From Paracoccus pantotrophus (GTDB taxonomy: Bacteria; Pseudomonadota; Alphaproteobacteria; Rhodobacterales; Rhodobacteraceae): DNA of 64,000 nucleotides. The position numbers and the translations under genes are program-made. Location of the stretch: the NCBI RefSeq assembly GCF_008824185.1, contig NZ_CP044423.1:509501-573500 (forward strand), given 5' to 3'. This document shows positions 15,819 through 23,708 of this stretch, piece by piece (the first letter of the stretch is position 1; each line of letters opens with the position of its first letter). The notes under the pieces are model-generated. The model was not told where the DNA came from. It searched no databases and saw nothing but the letters and a program-made list of their open reading frames with translations.

Positions 15819-16963
15819 TGGATCAGCCGGCGCTGAAGGGGCTGCGCGTCGTCGAACTGGCGCGCATCCTTGCCGGGCCGTGGATCGGCCAGACGCTGGC
15901 CGACCTGGGCGCCGAGGTGATCAAGGTCGAGGCGCCCGAGGGCGACGATACCCGCCGCTGGGGCCCGCCCTTCATCGAGCGGCCGCGCGCCGACGGGACC
16001 ACCGAGCGGGTCGCGGCCTATTTCCACGCCGCCAACCGCGGTAAGCGTTCCGTCACCTGCGATTTCAACGATCCCGCCGACCTGGAGCGGTTGCGGGCGC
16101 TGATCGACCAGGCCGATGTGGTGATCGAGAATTTCAAGCTGGGGGGGCTGCGCAAGTTCGGGCTGGACTACCAGACGCTTTCGGCGCGCAATCCGCGGCT
16201 GGTCTATGCCTCGATCACCGGCTTCGGGCAGGACGGGCCGCGCGCGGTGCAGCCGGGCTATGATTTCCTGATCCAGGGCATGTCGGGCATCATGGACCTG
16301 ACCGGCGATCCGCAGGGCGAGCCGCAGAAGGTCGGCGTCGCCTGGATCGACATCTTCACCGGGCTTTACGGGGTGATCGCCGTGCAGGCGGCGCTGGCCG
16401 AGCGGGCGCGTTCGGGCCTGGGCCAGCATCTGGACCTGTCGCTGCTGGATTGCGGGGTGGCGGTGCTGGCCAATCAGGCAACGAATTACCTGCTGGGCGG
16501 CGCGGTGCCGCATCGGCTGGGCAATGCGCATCCCAATATCGTGCCCTACCAGCTTTTCCCGGCTTCGGACGGGCATCTGATCATCGCCTGCGGCAATGAT
16601 CGACAGTTCGCGGCGCTGTGCCGGGTTCTGGATCTGGCCGGTCTGGCGACCGACCCGGATTACGCCACCAACCCCGCCCGCGTGGCGAACCGCGCGCGGC
16701 TGGTGCCGCTTCTGGCCGATGCCACGTGCCGCTTTGCCCGCAGCGCGCTGATCGCCTTGCTGGAAGAGGCGGGCGTCCCCGCGGGCCCGGTCAACGACGT
16801 GGCCGAGGCCCTGGCCGAGCCGCAGGTGCAGGCCCGCGGCCTGCGCATCGCGCCCGAGGGCATCGCCGGGCTGCGCAGCCCGCTGCGCTTCTCGCGCAGC
16901 CCGCTGGTGACGGAACGCGCCGCCCCGGCGCTCGGCGAGGGCGACTGGCGCTTTCAGGGCTGA
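15818..16963 (+). CDS. Class III (CaiB/BaiF) CoA-transferase, probably succinyl-CoA:glutarate
   Basis: 381 residues with the family pattern: GLRVVELARILAGPWIGQTLADLGAEVIKVE at the N terminus (GP..G loop), NFKLGGLRKFGLDY, and the catalytic Asp178 in AWIDIFTGLYG. One-base overlap with gcdH makes glutarate activation the obvious role, as for mammalian SUGCT; this is inference from linkage. A GTG three bases upstream could in principle serve, but ATG 15818 is preferred because of the TGATG coupling. It converges on the AraC gene with only three bases between the stops. Confidence 0.9.
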   Translation: MDQPALKGLRVVELARILAGPWIGQTLADLGAEVIKVEAPEGDDTRRWGPPFIERPRADGTTERVAAYFHAANRGKRSVTCDFNDPADLERLRALIDQADVVIENFKLGGLRKFGLDYQTLSARNPRLVYASITGFGQDGPRAVQPGYDFLIQGMSGIMDLTGDPQGEPQKVGVAWIDIFTGLYGVIAVQAALAERARSGLGQHLDLSLLDCGVAVLANQATNYLLGGAVPHRLGNAHPNIVPYQLFPASDGHLIIACGNDRQFAALCRVLDLAGLATDPDYATNPARVANRARLVPLLADATCRFARSALIALLEEAGVPAGPVNDVAEALAEPQVQARGLRIAPEGIAGLRSPLRFSRSPLVTERAAPALGEGDWRFQG

Positions 16964-16966
16964 ACC

Positions 16967-17923
16967 CTAGCCCTGCCGCCCCGCGCGGCAGGCGGCGCGA
17001 TAGCCGCTGGGGGTCTGGCCGAACATGGCCCGGAACAGCCGCGAGAATTGCGCCTGGTCGCTGAAGCCGAAGCGATAGGCGACGGCGGCCAGGGACAGGT
17101 CGCCCGGCATCTGCAGCATGTCCCGCGCCGCCTTCAGCCGCGCCTCGCGGATGAATTGCGCCACCGTGGTCCCGGTATCGCCGAACAGGTCGTGCAGATA
17201 GCGTTTCGAGATGCCGCAGGCCGCCGCCACCGTCTCGGGCGACAGGGCCGGATCGGTCAGGCTGCGCAGGATCGCGTCCTGCGCGCGCTTCAGATGCGCG
17301 GCGCGGACCGCCGTGGCAGCGCCGCCGTCGGTTTCCGCCTGCCGGTCCAGCGCCAGCGCCAGCAACTCGATCAGGTGCCGGCCCAGCACGTCTGCCGCCG
17401 CGGAATCGGCGGGCAGGGCATGGGCGCGGCGCACCGTCTCGGCGAACAGGCCGCCCAGGCCCTCGCGCCCGTCGAAGACCGTGGCGCAAAGCCGGTCCGG
17501 CTGGCGCAGCCTTTCGGCCAGCGCGCTGCGGGCGATCTTCATCACCAACAGGTCGTTGCGCGCCTGATAGGCGAAGCGATAGGGCTCGTCGCCGCGCTCG
17601 ACGATGAAGCCGCCGGGGGCGCAGGTGATGTCGCGGCCCAGCTGGCGAAACAGCACCGGCGCCAGGCTGGGAATGGTGACCAGGTATTCCTCGGCCTCGC
17701 CCTGCCGGATCAGGCCGGGCACCCGCTCATAGCGCGCCGGCTCGGTGCGCAGCCGCGACAGCGACACTTGCCCCATGCCGCGCCGTTCCAGCCGGCCCTG
17801 GAAGGTGGCGGGGTCGCGATAGCTCAGCTGCAGCGGAAAATAGGTATCCGCGATGATGGCCGACCAATGCGCCGCGCGCTCGGGCGGCGCGGCCGCGGCG
17901 GTGCTGTAGCTTTCCAGGGTCAT
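16967..17923 (-). CDS. AraC-family transcriptional regulator
   Basis: 318 residues: an AraC_binding_2-type N-terminal ligand domain (about 1-190) and a C-terminal double helix-turn-helix (about 215-315, AAACGISKRYLHDLF and YRFGFSDQAQFSRLFRAMFGQTPSGYR). It is divergent from the hydantoinase operon, 294 bases between the starts, and is the likely activator of that operon. A very long open frame runs antisense through the hydantoinase genes, but only this part has protein features. ATG 17923 gives MTLESYSTAAA. Confidence 0.9.
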   Translation of the reverse strand: MTLESYSTAAAAPPERAAHWSAIIADTYFPLQLSYRDPATFQGRLERRGMGQVSLSRLRTEPARYERVPGLIRQGEAEEYLVTIPSLAPVLFRQLGRDITCAPGGFIVERGDEPYRFAYQARNDLLVMKIARSALAERLRQPDRLCATVFDGREGLGGLFAETVRRAHALPADSAAADVLGRHLIELLALALDRQAETDGGAATAVRAAHLKRAQDAILRSLTDPALSPETVAAACGISKRYLHDLFGDTGTTVAQFIREARLKAARDMLQMPGDLSLAAVAYRFGFSDQAQFSRLFRAMFGQTPSGYRAACRAGRQG

Positions 17924-18217
17924 GATGCGCCTCCCCGCATCGGTTCCGCGATTCGTAGCGCGCCGCGAGCAATCGGGCAAAAGAAAACGTGCGCGCGGGG
18001 CAGGCGCCAGATCCTGCCGCATGGATCGGCAGGGCTGCGCCCAGCGACAAGTTTCTCCGCACCCAGCGCCAAGACCGGGCGCCGCTGCCGCCGCACCATG
18101 GTCCAACCGAAAAGATGCCGCGCCAGGCGGCACGCCGCAGGGAGAAAAGACCATGAACCAGCCGTTTCCCGGCTGCCCTGCCCGTGCGCGCCCATGCGGC
18201 CCAGACAGGGAAATGCC
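17924..18217. other. Divergent promoter region between araC-type gene and hyuB
   Basis: A 294-base non-coding stretch. It should hold the promoters of both divergent genes. I see no clear inverted repeat or sigma-70 hexamers that I could defend. Confidence 0.4.
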
Positions 18218-19966
18218 ATGACCAGACCCAAACCCGACCCCATCACGCTTTCGGTGGTGCGGGGCGTGCTCGAGACCACGCAGCGCGAGATGACGCTGAC
18301 GCTGGAACAGACCGCCCGCAGCTCGGTCTTCAACCTCGCGCATGATTATTCGACCGCGCTCTTCAACCACACGCCCGAGATGATCCTGCAGGGCCAGGAC
18401 ATCCCCATCCACCTCGGCAGCCTGATCCCGGCGATGAAATCGGTGGCGAAATTCTTTCAGGGCGACATCCACGAGGGCGACCTGATCCTGCACAACGATC
18501 CGGCCCATGGCGGCAGCCATATCATCGACACCTGCATGTATTACCCGGTCTTCTACCAGGGCGAGCTGGTGTTCTGGACCGTTTGCAAGGGCCACCTGAC
18601 CGATATCGGCGGCCCGGTGCCCGCCGGCTACAACCCCAACGCGACCGAGATCTATGCCGAGGGGCTGCGCATCCCGCCGGTCAAGCTCTGGGATCGCGGC
18701 AGACCGCGCCATGACGTGATGAACCTGATCCTGACCAATATGCGCGCGCGCCGCGACCAGGAGGGCGATTTCAATGCCCTGATCGGCGCCTGCCAGGTCG
18801 GCGCCCGCAACCTGGTCCGGCTGATGGACAAATATGGCAAGCAGGTGGTGCAGGACTGCATCGCCGAGCTGCTGGACATGGCCGAGGCGCATATGCGCAA
18901 GCTCATCGCCCAGGTTCCCGACGGCACCTATACCGGCACGGCGGTGCTCGAGGATGCGGGCCACGGCTTCGGCGACATGGACATCACCGCCACGGTGACG
19001 ATCCAGGGCGACGGCTGCCACATCGCCATCAGCTCGCCGCCGCAGGTGCCCTATTTCATCAACAGCTACGAAGGCAACAGCCATTCCGGCGTCTATCTGG
19101 GGCTGATGATGTTCGCGCAGCTCCCGCCGCCCTATAACGAGGGGCTCTATCGCTGCGTGACCACCGACATGGGGCCCCGGGGCACGCTCTGCAACGCGAA
19201 ATCCCCCGCGCCGCACATGAACTGCACCACCACGCCGATGGAGACGCTGACCGATGCGGTGCGGCTGGCCTTCGAACAGGCGGCGCCGGCCAAGGTCTCG
19301 GCCAGCTGGGGCCATGCCAATGGCTGCAACATCGCCGGCTGGGACAAGCGCCATGACGAGGAATATGTGACCATGGTGCTGGCCTCGATCATCTCGGGGG
19401 CGGGGGCCACGGCCAGCCAGGACGGCTGGCATGCCTGCGGGCCGGAATGCTGCTTCGGCGCGCTGACCTCGGGCGATATCGAGATGCTGGAGCACAGCTA
19501 TCCGATCATCATCCACCGCTATTCCCTGATGCAGGATTCGGGCGGCGCCGGCCAGTTCCGCGGCGGCTCGGGCACCTGCTGGGAGGTCGAGCCGCTGGAC
19601 AGCCCGATGACGCTGGTCACCTTCGGCGAGGGCCGCCGCATCCCGGCCATGGGCGCGGCCGGCGCCCGTTCCACCCTGATCCCGCCCAAGGTCGGCCGGC
19701 TGGAAGTGACGCGGGGCGGCGAGACGCAGGTCATCACCGAAAACGTCATCGAGACCATCCAGCCCGGCGAGCGCGCCGCGAACCGCAATCCCGGCGGCGG
19801 CGGCTACGGCGACCCCTATGCCCGCCCGGTCGAGAAGGTGGTCGAGGATGTCAGGAACGGCCTCGTCAGCCTCGAGGGCGCGCGGCTCGACTATGGCGTC
19901 GTCATCGCCGATGCCGCGACCCTCGCCGTCGATCACGCCGCCACCGCCGCCCTGCGCGCCGCCTAA
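18218..19966 (+). CDS. hyuB: Hydantoinase/oxoprolinase B-type subunit (HyuB)
   Basis: 582 residues of the hydantoinase B family, which together with HyuA performs ATP-dependent opening of cyclic amides (N-methylhydantoinase, 5-oxoprolinase, caprolactamase) or carboxylates ketones (acetone/acetophenone carboxylase). Characteristic stretches are GDLILHNDPAHGGSHIID, GGPVPAGYNPNATEIYAEGL, SGGAGQFRGGSG and the C-terminal GGGGYGDP. The ATG at 18218 starts MTRPKPDPITLSVVRG; the upstream open frame is the promoter region. Substrate is undetermined; the neighbouring NCS1 permease favours a hydantoin or similar ring compound. Confidence 0.88.
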   Translation: MTRPKPDPITLSVVRGVLETTQREMTLTLEQTARSSVFNLAHDYSTALFNHTPEMILQGQDIPIHLGSLIPAMKSVAKFFQGDIHEGDLILHNDPAHGGSHIIDTCMYYPVFYQGELVFWTVCKGHLTDIGGPVPAGYNPNATEIYAEGLRIPPVKLWDRGRPRHDVMNLILTNMRARRDQEGDFNALIGACQVGARNLVRLMDKYGKQVVQDCIAELLDMAEAHMRKLIAQVPDGTYTGTAVLEDAGHGFGDMDITATVTIQGDGCHIAISSPPQVPYFINSYEGNSHSGVYLGLMMFAQLPPPYNEGLYRCVTTDMGPRGTLCNAKSPAPHMNCTTTPMETLTDAVRLAFEQAAPAKVSASWGHANGCNIAGWDKRHDEEYVTMVLASIISGAGATASQDGWHACGPECCFGALTSGDIEMLEHSYPIIIHRYSLMQDSGGAGQFRGGSGTCWEVEPLDSPMTLVTFGEGRRIPAMGAAGARSTLIPPKVGRLEVTRGGETQVITENVIETIQPGERAANRNPGGGGYGDPYARPVEKVVEDVRNGLVSLEGARLDYGVVIADAATLAVDHAATAALRAA

Positions 19967-19982
19967 GGCTTTCGCCGTTTTC

Positions 19983-20021
19983 CAAATACCCCGCGGGGGT
20001 CCGGGGGCGCGAAGCCCCCGG
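19983..20021 (+). repeat. Intergenic hairpin repeat, copy B
   Basis: CAAATACCCCGCGGGGG followed by a perfect 8-bp stem CCGGGGGC/GCCCCCGG (20001-20008 with 20014-20021, loop GCGAA). It lies between hyuB and hyuA and shares the CAAATA-CC-GGGGG leader and terminal stem with copies at 4735-4812 and 58229-58275. Confidence 0.6.
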
Positions 20022-20060
20022 CGCCGGACCCGCGAACCGCAGCCAAAGATGGAACCCGCC

Positions 20061-22184
20061 ATGAAACACCAATATCGCCTTGGCATCGACGCCGGCGGCA
20101 CCTTCACCGATTTCATCCTCGCCGACCGCGAGGGGGGCTTGCGCATCTTCAAGGCGCTCTCCACCCCGCAGGATCCGACCCTGGCCATCAGGAACGGCCT
20201 GGCCGTGATCGAGGAGGAGACGGGCATCGGCCCGCGCGACCTCGTCTCGAACGCCGACCTGTGCATCAACGGCACCACGGTCGGGCTCAATGCGCTGATC
20301 ACCCATAGCGGCGCCAGGACCGGGCTGATCGCCACCAAGGGCCACGAGGACAGCATCGAGATCCGCCTCGGCCACAAGGAGGACGGCTATCGCTACGACC
20401 CGGACTATCCGCCCGCGACCATGCTGGTGCCGCGCTACCTGCGGCGCGGGATCAGCGAGCGGGTGATCTCGACCGGCGCCGTCCACACGCCGCTGAACGA
20501 GGACGAGGTGCGCGAGGCCTGCCGGCATTTCCTGCGCGAGGGCGTCGAATCGGTCGCCATCAGCTTCGTCTGGTCGGTCCTGCATCCCGATCACGAACTC
20601 CGCGCCGCCGAGATCGTGCGCGAGATGATGCCCGAGGCGCGCCTGACCGTCGGTAGCCAGCTCTATCCGCAGGTGCGCGAATATACCCGCACCTCGACCG
20701 CCATCGTGAACGCCTATCTCGCGCCGATCCTGTCGCGCTACGTGCAGGCGGTGGACGGCTATTTCCAAGGCCTCGGCGCGCGTCAGCCGGTGCGCTATTT
20801 CCAGTCGAACGGCGGGCTGGCGCTGGGGTCGGTGGTCTCGGACCAGTCGGTCTATGCGATCAATTCCGGCCCCGCCTCGGCGCCGCGCGCGGCGCTCTAT
20901 CTGGGCGAGCCCTACGGGCTTGAGGACATCATCACCGTCGACATGGGCGGGACCAGCTTCGACATCACCCTGACCCGCGACGGGCAGGCCAATGTGTCAA
21001 AGAACATCGACTTTCTGCGCTATCGCATTGGTATCCCGATGATTCAGGTGGAAACCCTGGGCGCGGGCGGCGGATCGATCGGCTGGATCGACTCGATGGG
21101 GCTGATGCAGATGGGGCCGCAATCGGCGGGCTCGGAACCCGGTCCGGCCTGCTATGGCAAGGGCGGCGAGCGGCCGACCACGACCGACGCGAACCTGGTG
21201 CTGGGCTACCTGAATCCCGAGGGCCTGGTCGGCGGCCGCCTGCCGCTCAGCGTCGAGAAGGCGCGCGAGGCGATCCGCAAGCACCTGGCCGAGCCCCTGG
21301 GCATCAGCGTCGAGACCGCGGCCTATGGCATGTTCACCATCGTCAACAACAATATGGTGAATGCGATCCGCAGGGTTTCAGTCGAGCGGGGCTACGACCC
21401 GCGCGACTTCGTGCTGAACTGCGCCGGCGGCGCCACGGGCGCGCATATCACGGCGCTGGCGCGCGAGATGGGCATCGGCAAGGTGCTGGTTTCCAAGCTC
21501 GCCTCGGGGCTTTGCGCCTTCGGGCAGATCATCTCGGACGTGAAATACAACTACATGGCCCCCATCGCCGCGTGGCTGGAAGGGGCCGAGGCGGCCAGGC
21601 GGCTGGACGAGACCTTCGCCCGGCTGGAGGAGAAGGGCCGCGCCGACCTGCTGGCCGACGATTTCGCGCCCGACCGGATCGGCATCCGCCGCAGCCTGGA
21701 CATGCGCTATGTCGGGCAGGTGCATGAATGCACGGTCAGCGTCGATCCCTTCCCGATCGACGAGGCGGCGCTGGAACGCCTCAAGGCCGCCTTCCACGCC
21801 CGCCACGAAGAGCTTTACACCTATGCCGAGCCGCACAGCCCGGTCGAGGTGGTGAACGTGGAAAGCGCCATCTCGGGCGCGGTCGAGCGGCCGGCGCGGA
21901 TGCGCATCGCGCAGGGCGCAGGCGCGCATGCGGCGCTGTCGGGCACGCGCGAGATGATCTTCGATGCCTCGGGCCGCAAGCACGAGACCCCGGTCTATGA
22001 CGGCGCGAAGCTGGGCGCGGGCGACGTCGTCACCGGCCCGGCGGTCATCCAGGAGGTGACGACCACCATCGTCATCGAGCCGGGCTGGGTCGCCGAACTG
22101 GACCAGAACGGCGTCTATGTCGTGACCGTGGCCAGCGCCGCCGGCGCTGCGCCCGAAAGGGCCGCGGCATTGGCCGAGGCCTGA
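20061..22184 (+). CDS. hyuA: Hydantoinase/oxoprolinase A-type subunit (HyuA)
   Basis: 707-residue ATP-binding subunit partnering HyuB. It has the actin-like phosphate loop GIDAGGTFTDFILAD near the N terminus, then NGTTVGLNALI, and the second nucleotide motif TVDMGGTSFDITLTRDG, plus TLGAGGGSIGW. ATG 20061 gives MKHQYRLGIDAGG; an in-frame ATG at 20049 would add four residues. The gap to hyuB holds repeat copy B. Same operon as hyuB and the NCS1 permease. Confidence 0.88.
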   Translation: MKHQYRLGIDAGGTFTDFILADREGGLRIFKALSTPQDPTLAIRNGLAVIEEETGIGPRDLVSNADLCINGTTVGLNALITHSGARTGLIATKGHEDSIEIRLGHKEDGYRYDPDYPPATMLVPRYLRRGISERVISTGAVHTPLNEDEVREACRHFLREGVESVAISFVWSVLHPDHELRAAEIVREMMPEARLTVGSQLYPQVREYTRTSTAIVNAYLAPILSRYVQAVDGYFQGLGARQPVRYFQSNGGLALGSVVSDQSVYAINSGPASAPRAALYLGEPYGLEDIITVDMGGTSFDITLTRDGQANVSKNIDFLRYRIGIPMIQVETLGAGGGSIGWIDSMGLMQMGPQSAGSEPGPACYGKGGERPTTTDANLVLGYLNPEGLVGGRLPLSVEKAREAIRKHLAEPLGISVETAAYGMFTIVNNNMVNAIRRVSVERGYDPRDFVLNCAGGATGAHITALAREMGIGKVLVSKLASGLCAFGQIISDVKYNYMAPIAAWLEGAEAARRLDETFARLEEKGRADLLADDFAPDRIGIRRSLDMRYVGQVHECTVSVDPFPIDEAALERLKAAFHARHEELYTYAEPHSPVEVVNVESAISGAVERPARMRIAQGAGAHAALSGTREMIFDASGRKHETPVYDGAKLGAGDVVTGPAVIQEVTTTIVIEPGWVAELDQNGVYVVTVASAAGAAPERAAALAEA

Positions 22185-22192
22185 CCAAGGCC

Positions 22193-22218
22193 GGGCGGGG
22201 CCGCGCCAGGCCCCGCCC
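22193..22218 (+). terminator. Intercistronic hairpin between hyuA and the NCS1 permease
   Basis: Perfect 10-bp stem GGGCGGGGCC/GGCCCCGCCC with a six-base loop, starting nine bases after the hyuA stop. It lacks a T-tract, so it may stabilise the upstream mRNA or partly attenuate, rather than fully terminate. Confidence 0.4.
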
Positions 22219-22260
22219 ATCCGGAACCAATCACAAGAACCAAAACAGGGAGCTTCAGCC

Positions 22261-23589
22261 ATGGCTGGATCTTTGGACAATTCGGAAGAACTGGAATTTT
22301 CGGACCGGCCGGTGCCGCGCGACCAGCGCATGGGCCGGCTGCCGCTGACCATGGCCTGGTGGTCGGTCTGCTCGGCCATGTTCTACCTGGTCATCGCCGC
22401 CTCGCTGGCTCTGGCCTATGGCGCAAGGAACGCCATCATCGGGCTGGTGCTGTCGGTTATCGCCTATGCGGCGGTGAACGCGGTGCTGGTGCGGCACGCG
22501 ATCCGCACCGGGCTCAGCGTCTCGCTGTTCTCGCGCATCCTGCTGGGGCGCAGCGGGGCGGCGGTGGCGACGCTGATCTTCTTTGCCACCGCGATCTATT
22601 ACGCGGTGTTCGAGGGCTCGGTGATCGCCGTCGCCCTGCGGGAATATGCCGGCATCTCCTATCCGCTGGCGGCGCTGGTGGTGGCGGTCTATTCGGTGGC
22701 GCTGATCTTCGGCTCGATCCAGAACTGGCTGGACAAGTTCAACGGCGTGCTTTTGCCCTTCTACCTGCTGGGGCTGGTCGCGGCGGTGGTGCTGGCGGTG
22801 GCGGAATACGGCTATTCGGACGCCTGGCTGAACCTTGGCCCCGAGGGCGGCGCGCCCGCCGGCGGCTGGTGGGACTGCTTCACCGCCTATATGGGCGTCT
22901 GGATCCTGATGATGTTCACCTATGACTATGCCCGCTTCGGCCGGCCCGAGGATGCGCGCTTCCACGCCATTATCAACTTCGGCGCGCCCTTCTATGCCGT
23001 GGCCTTCCTGCTCAACGGTCTTGTCGGCATCTTCCTGGCCGCCAGCCTGCCGACCGAGGGCGGGGTCTCCGAGGTCTCGGTCGTCTTCGCGCTGGTGCAG
23101 CTGATGGGCGTGGCGGGCCTCGCCTTCGTCTGGATCTCGCAGACCCGGATCAACACCGCGAACTATTACCTCGCCGCGGTGAACATGGAGAGCTTTGCCG
23201 AGACCGCCTTCCGGCTGCACCTGCCGAAATGGGTCTGGGCCTGCGTGGTCGGCGCCATCGCCTATGCGCTGATGCTGGCCGATGTCTTTGCCTATATCCT
23301 GCAGGCGCTGGCCTATCAGGGCATCTTCGTCGTGGCCTGGGTCGGCATCGCGCTGGTCCATATCGCGACAGATCGCGGCGCCGGCGCCGGCGACGCCGAC
23401 CTGGCGGATGCGCGCGCGGTCAATCCGGCGGGGCTGGGGGCCTGGCTGCTGGCCTCGGGTGCGGGGCTCGCGCTGCATTTCGCCGGCGGCACGGCGGCCT
23501 CGCTGTCGGCGCCGGCGACCTTCCTGGTCGCGGGTGCCGCCTATGCCGCGCTGGCGGGCCGGGCGGCGGTGCGCCGGGCGCTGTCCTGA
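22261..23589 (+). CDS. NCS1-family permease (nucleobase/hydantoin-type importer)
   Basis: 442 residues with about twelve hydrophobic segments. The N terminus (DQRMGRLPLTMAWWSVCSAMFYLV) and the YDYARFGRPED and WISQTRINTANYYLAAVNMESF stretches are typical of NCS1 sodium- or proton-coupled carriers for purines, pyrimidines, allantoin or hydantoins. Position after hyuBA implies it brings in their substrate. GGGAGCTTCAGCC precedes the ATG. Confidence 0.87.
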   Translation: MAGSLDNSEELEFSDRPVPRDQRMGRLPLTMAWWSVCSAMFYLVIAASLALAYGARNAIIGLVLSVIAYAAVNAVLVRHAIRTGLSVSLFSRILLGRSGAAVATLIFFATAIYYAVFEGSVIAVALREYAGISYPLAALVVAVYSVALIFGSIQNWLDKFNGVLLPFYLLGLVAAVVLAVAEYGYSDAWLNLGPEGGAPAGGWWDCFTAYMGVWILMMFTYDYARFGRPEDARFHAIINFGAPFYAVAFLLNGLVGIFLAASLPTEGGVSEVSVVFALVQLMGVAGLAFVWISQTRINTANYYLAAVNMESFAETAFRLHLPKWVWACVVGAIAYALMLADVFAYILQALAYQGIFVVAWVGIALVHIATDRGAGAGDADLADARAVNPAGLGAWLLASGAGLALHFAGGTAASLSAPATFLVAGAAYAALAGRAAVRRALS

Positions 23590-23599
23590 CCCTGGCACG

Positions 23600-23623
23600 A
23601 GGCCGGTTGCGCGCAGCCGGCCT
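23600..23623 (+). terminator. Probable terminator after the NCS1 permease
   Basis: AGGCCGG (23600-23606) pairs with CCGGCCT (23617-23623); an inner TGC/GCA pair extends the stem. Followed by TGCTGT, a weak T-rich tail. Confidence 0.4.
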
Positions 23624-23645
23624 TGCTGTCAGATTCCGCCGCAGG

Positions 23646-23662
23646 GAGAGAGAGAGAGAGAG
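23646..23662 (+). repeat. GA dinucleotide microsatellite upstream of the sensor kinase
   Basis: Eight uninterrupted GA units plus one G, 37 bases before the kinase start and 14 bases before a short leader ORF. Length changes would alter spacing in the leader, not the kinase frame. Confidence 0.8.
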
Positions 23663-23675
23663 CGGGAAGGAAGGC

Positions 23676-23708
23676 ATGCCTTGGATGCGCCGGTTCGGAT
23701 GCGCATAG
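23676..23708 (+). CDS. Possible 10-codon leader peptide overlapping the kinase start
   Basis: ATG at 23676 with a very good ribosome-binding site (GGGAAGG, 23664-23670, five-base spacing) encodes MPWMRRFGCA and stops with TAG at 23706-23708, downstream of the kinase ATG at 23699 in another frame. The kinase start itself has no good ribosome-binding site, so re-initiation from this ORF is plausible. It could alternatively be the true kinase N terminus broken by a frameshift. Confidence 0.4.
   Translation: MPWMRRFGCA

Noticed and set aside
16967..20377. A 1136-codon open frame on the minus strand spanning the AraC gene and antisense to hyuB
   Set aside because: Only the last 318 codons have protein features; the rest is low-complexity Gly/Arg/His-rich translation, a shadow of the high-GC hyuB coding strand.
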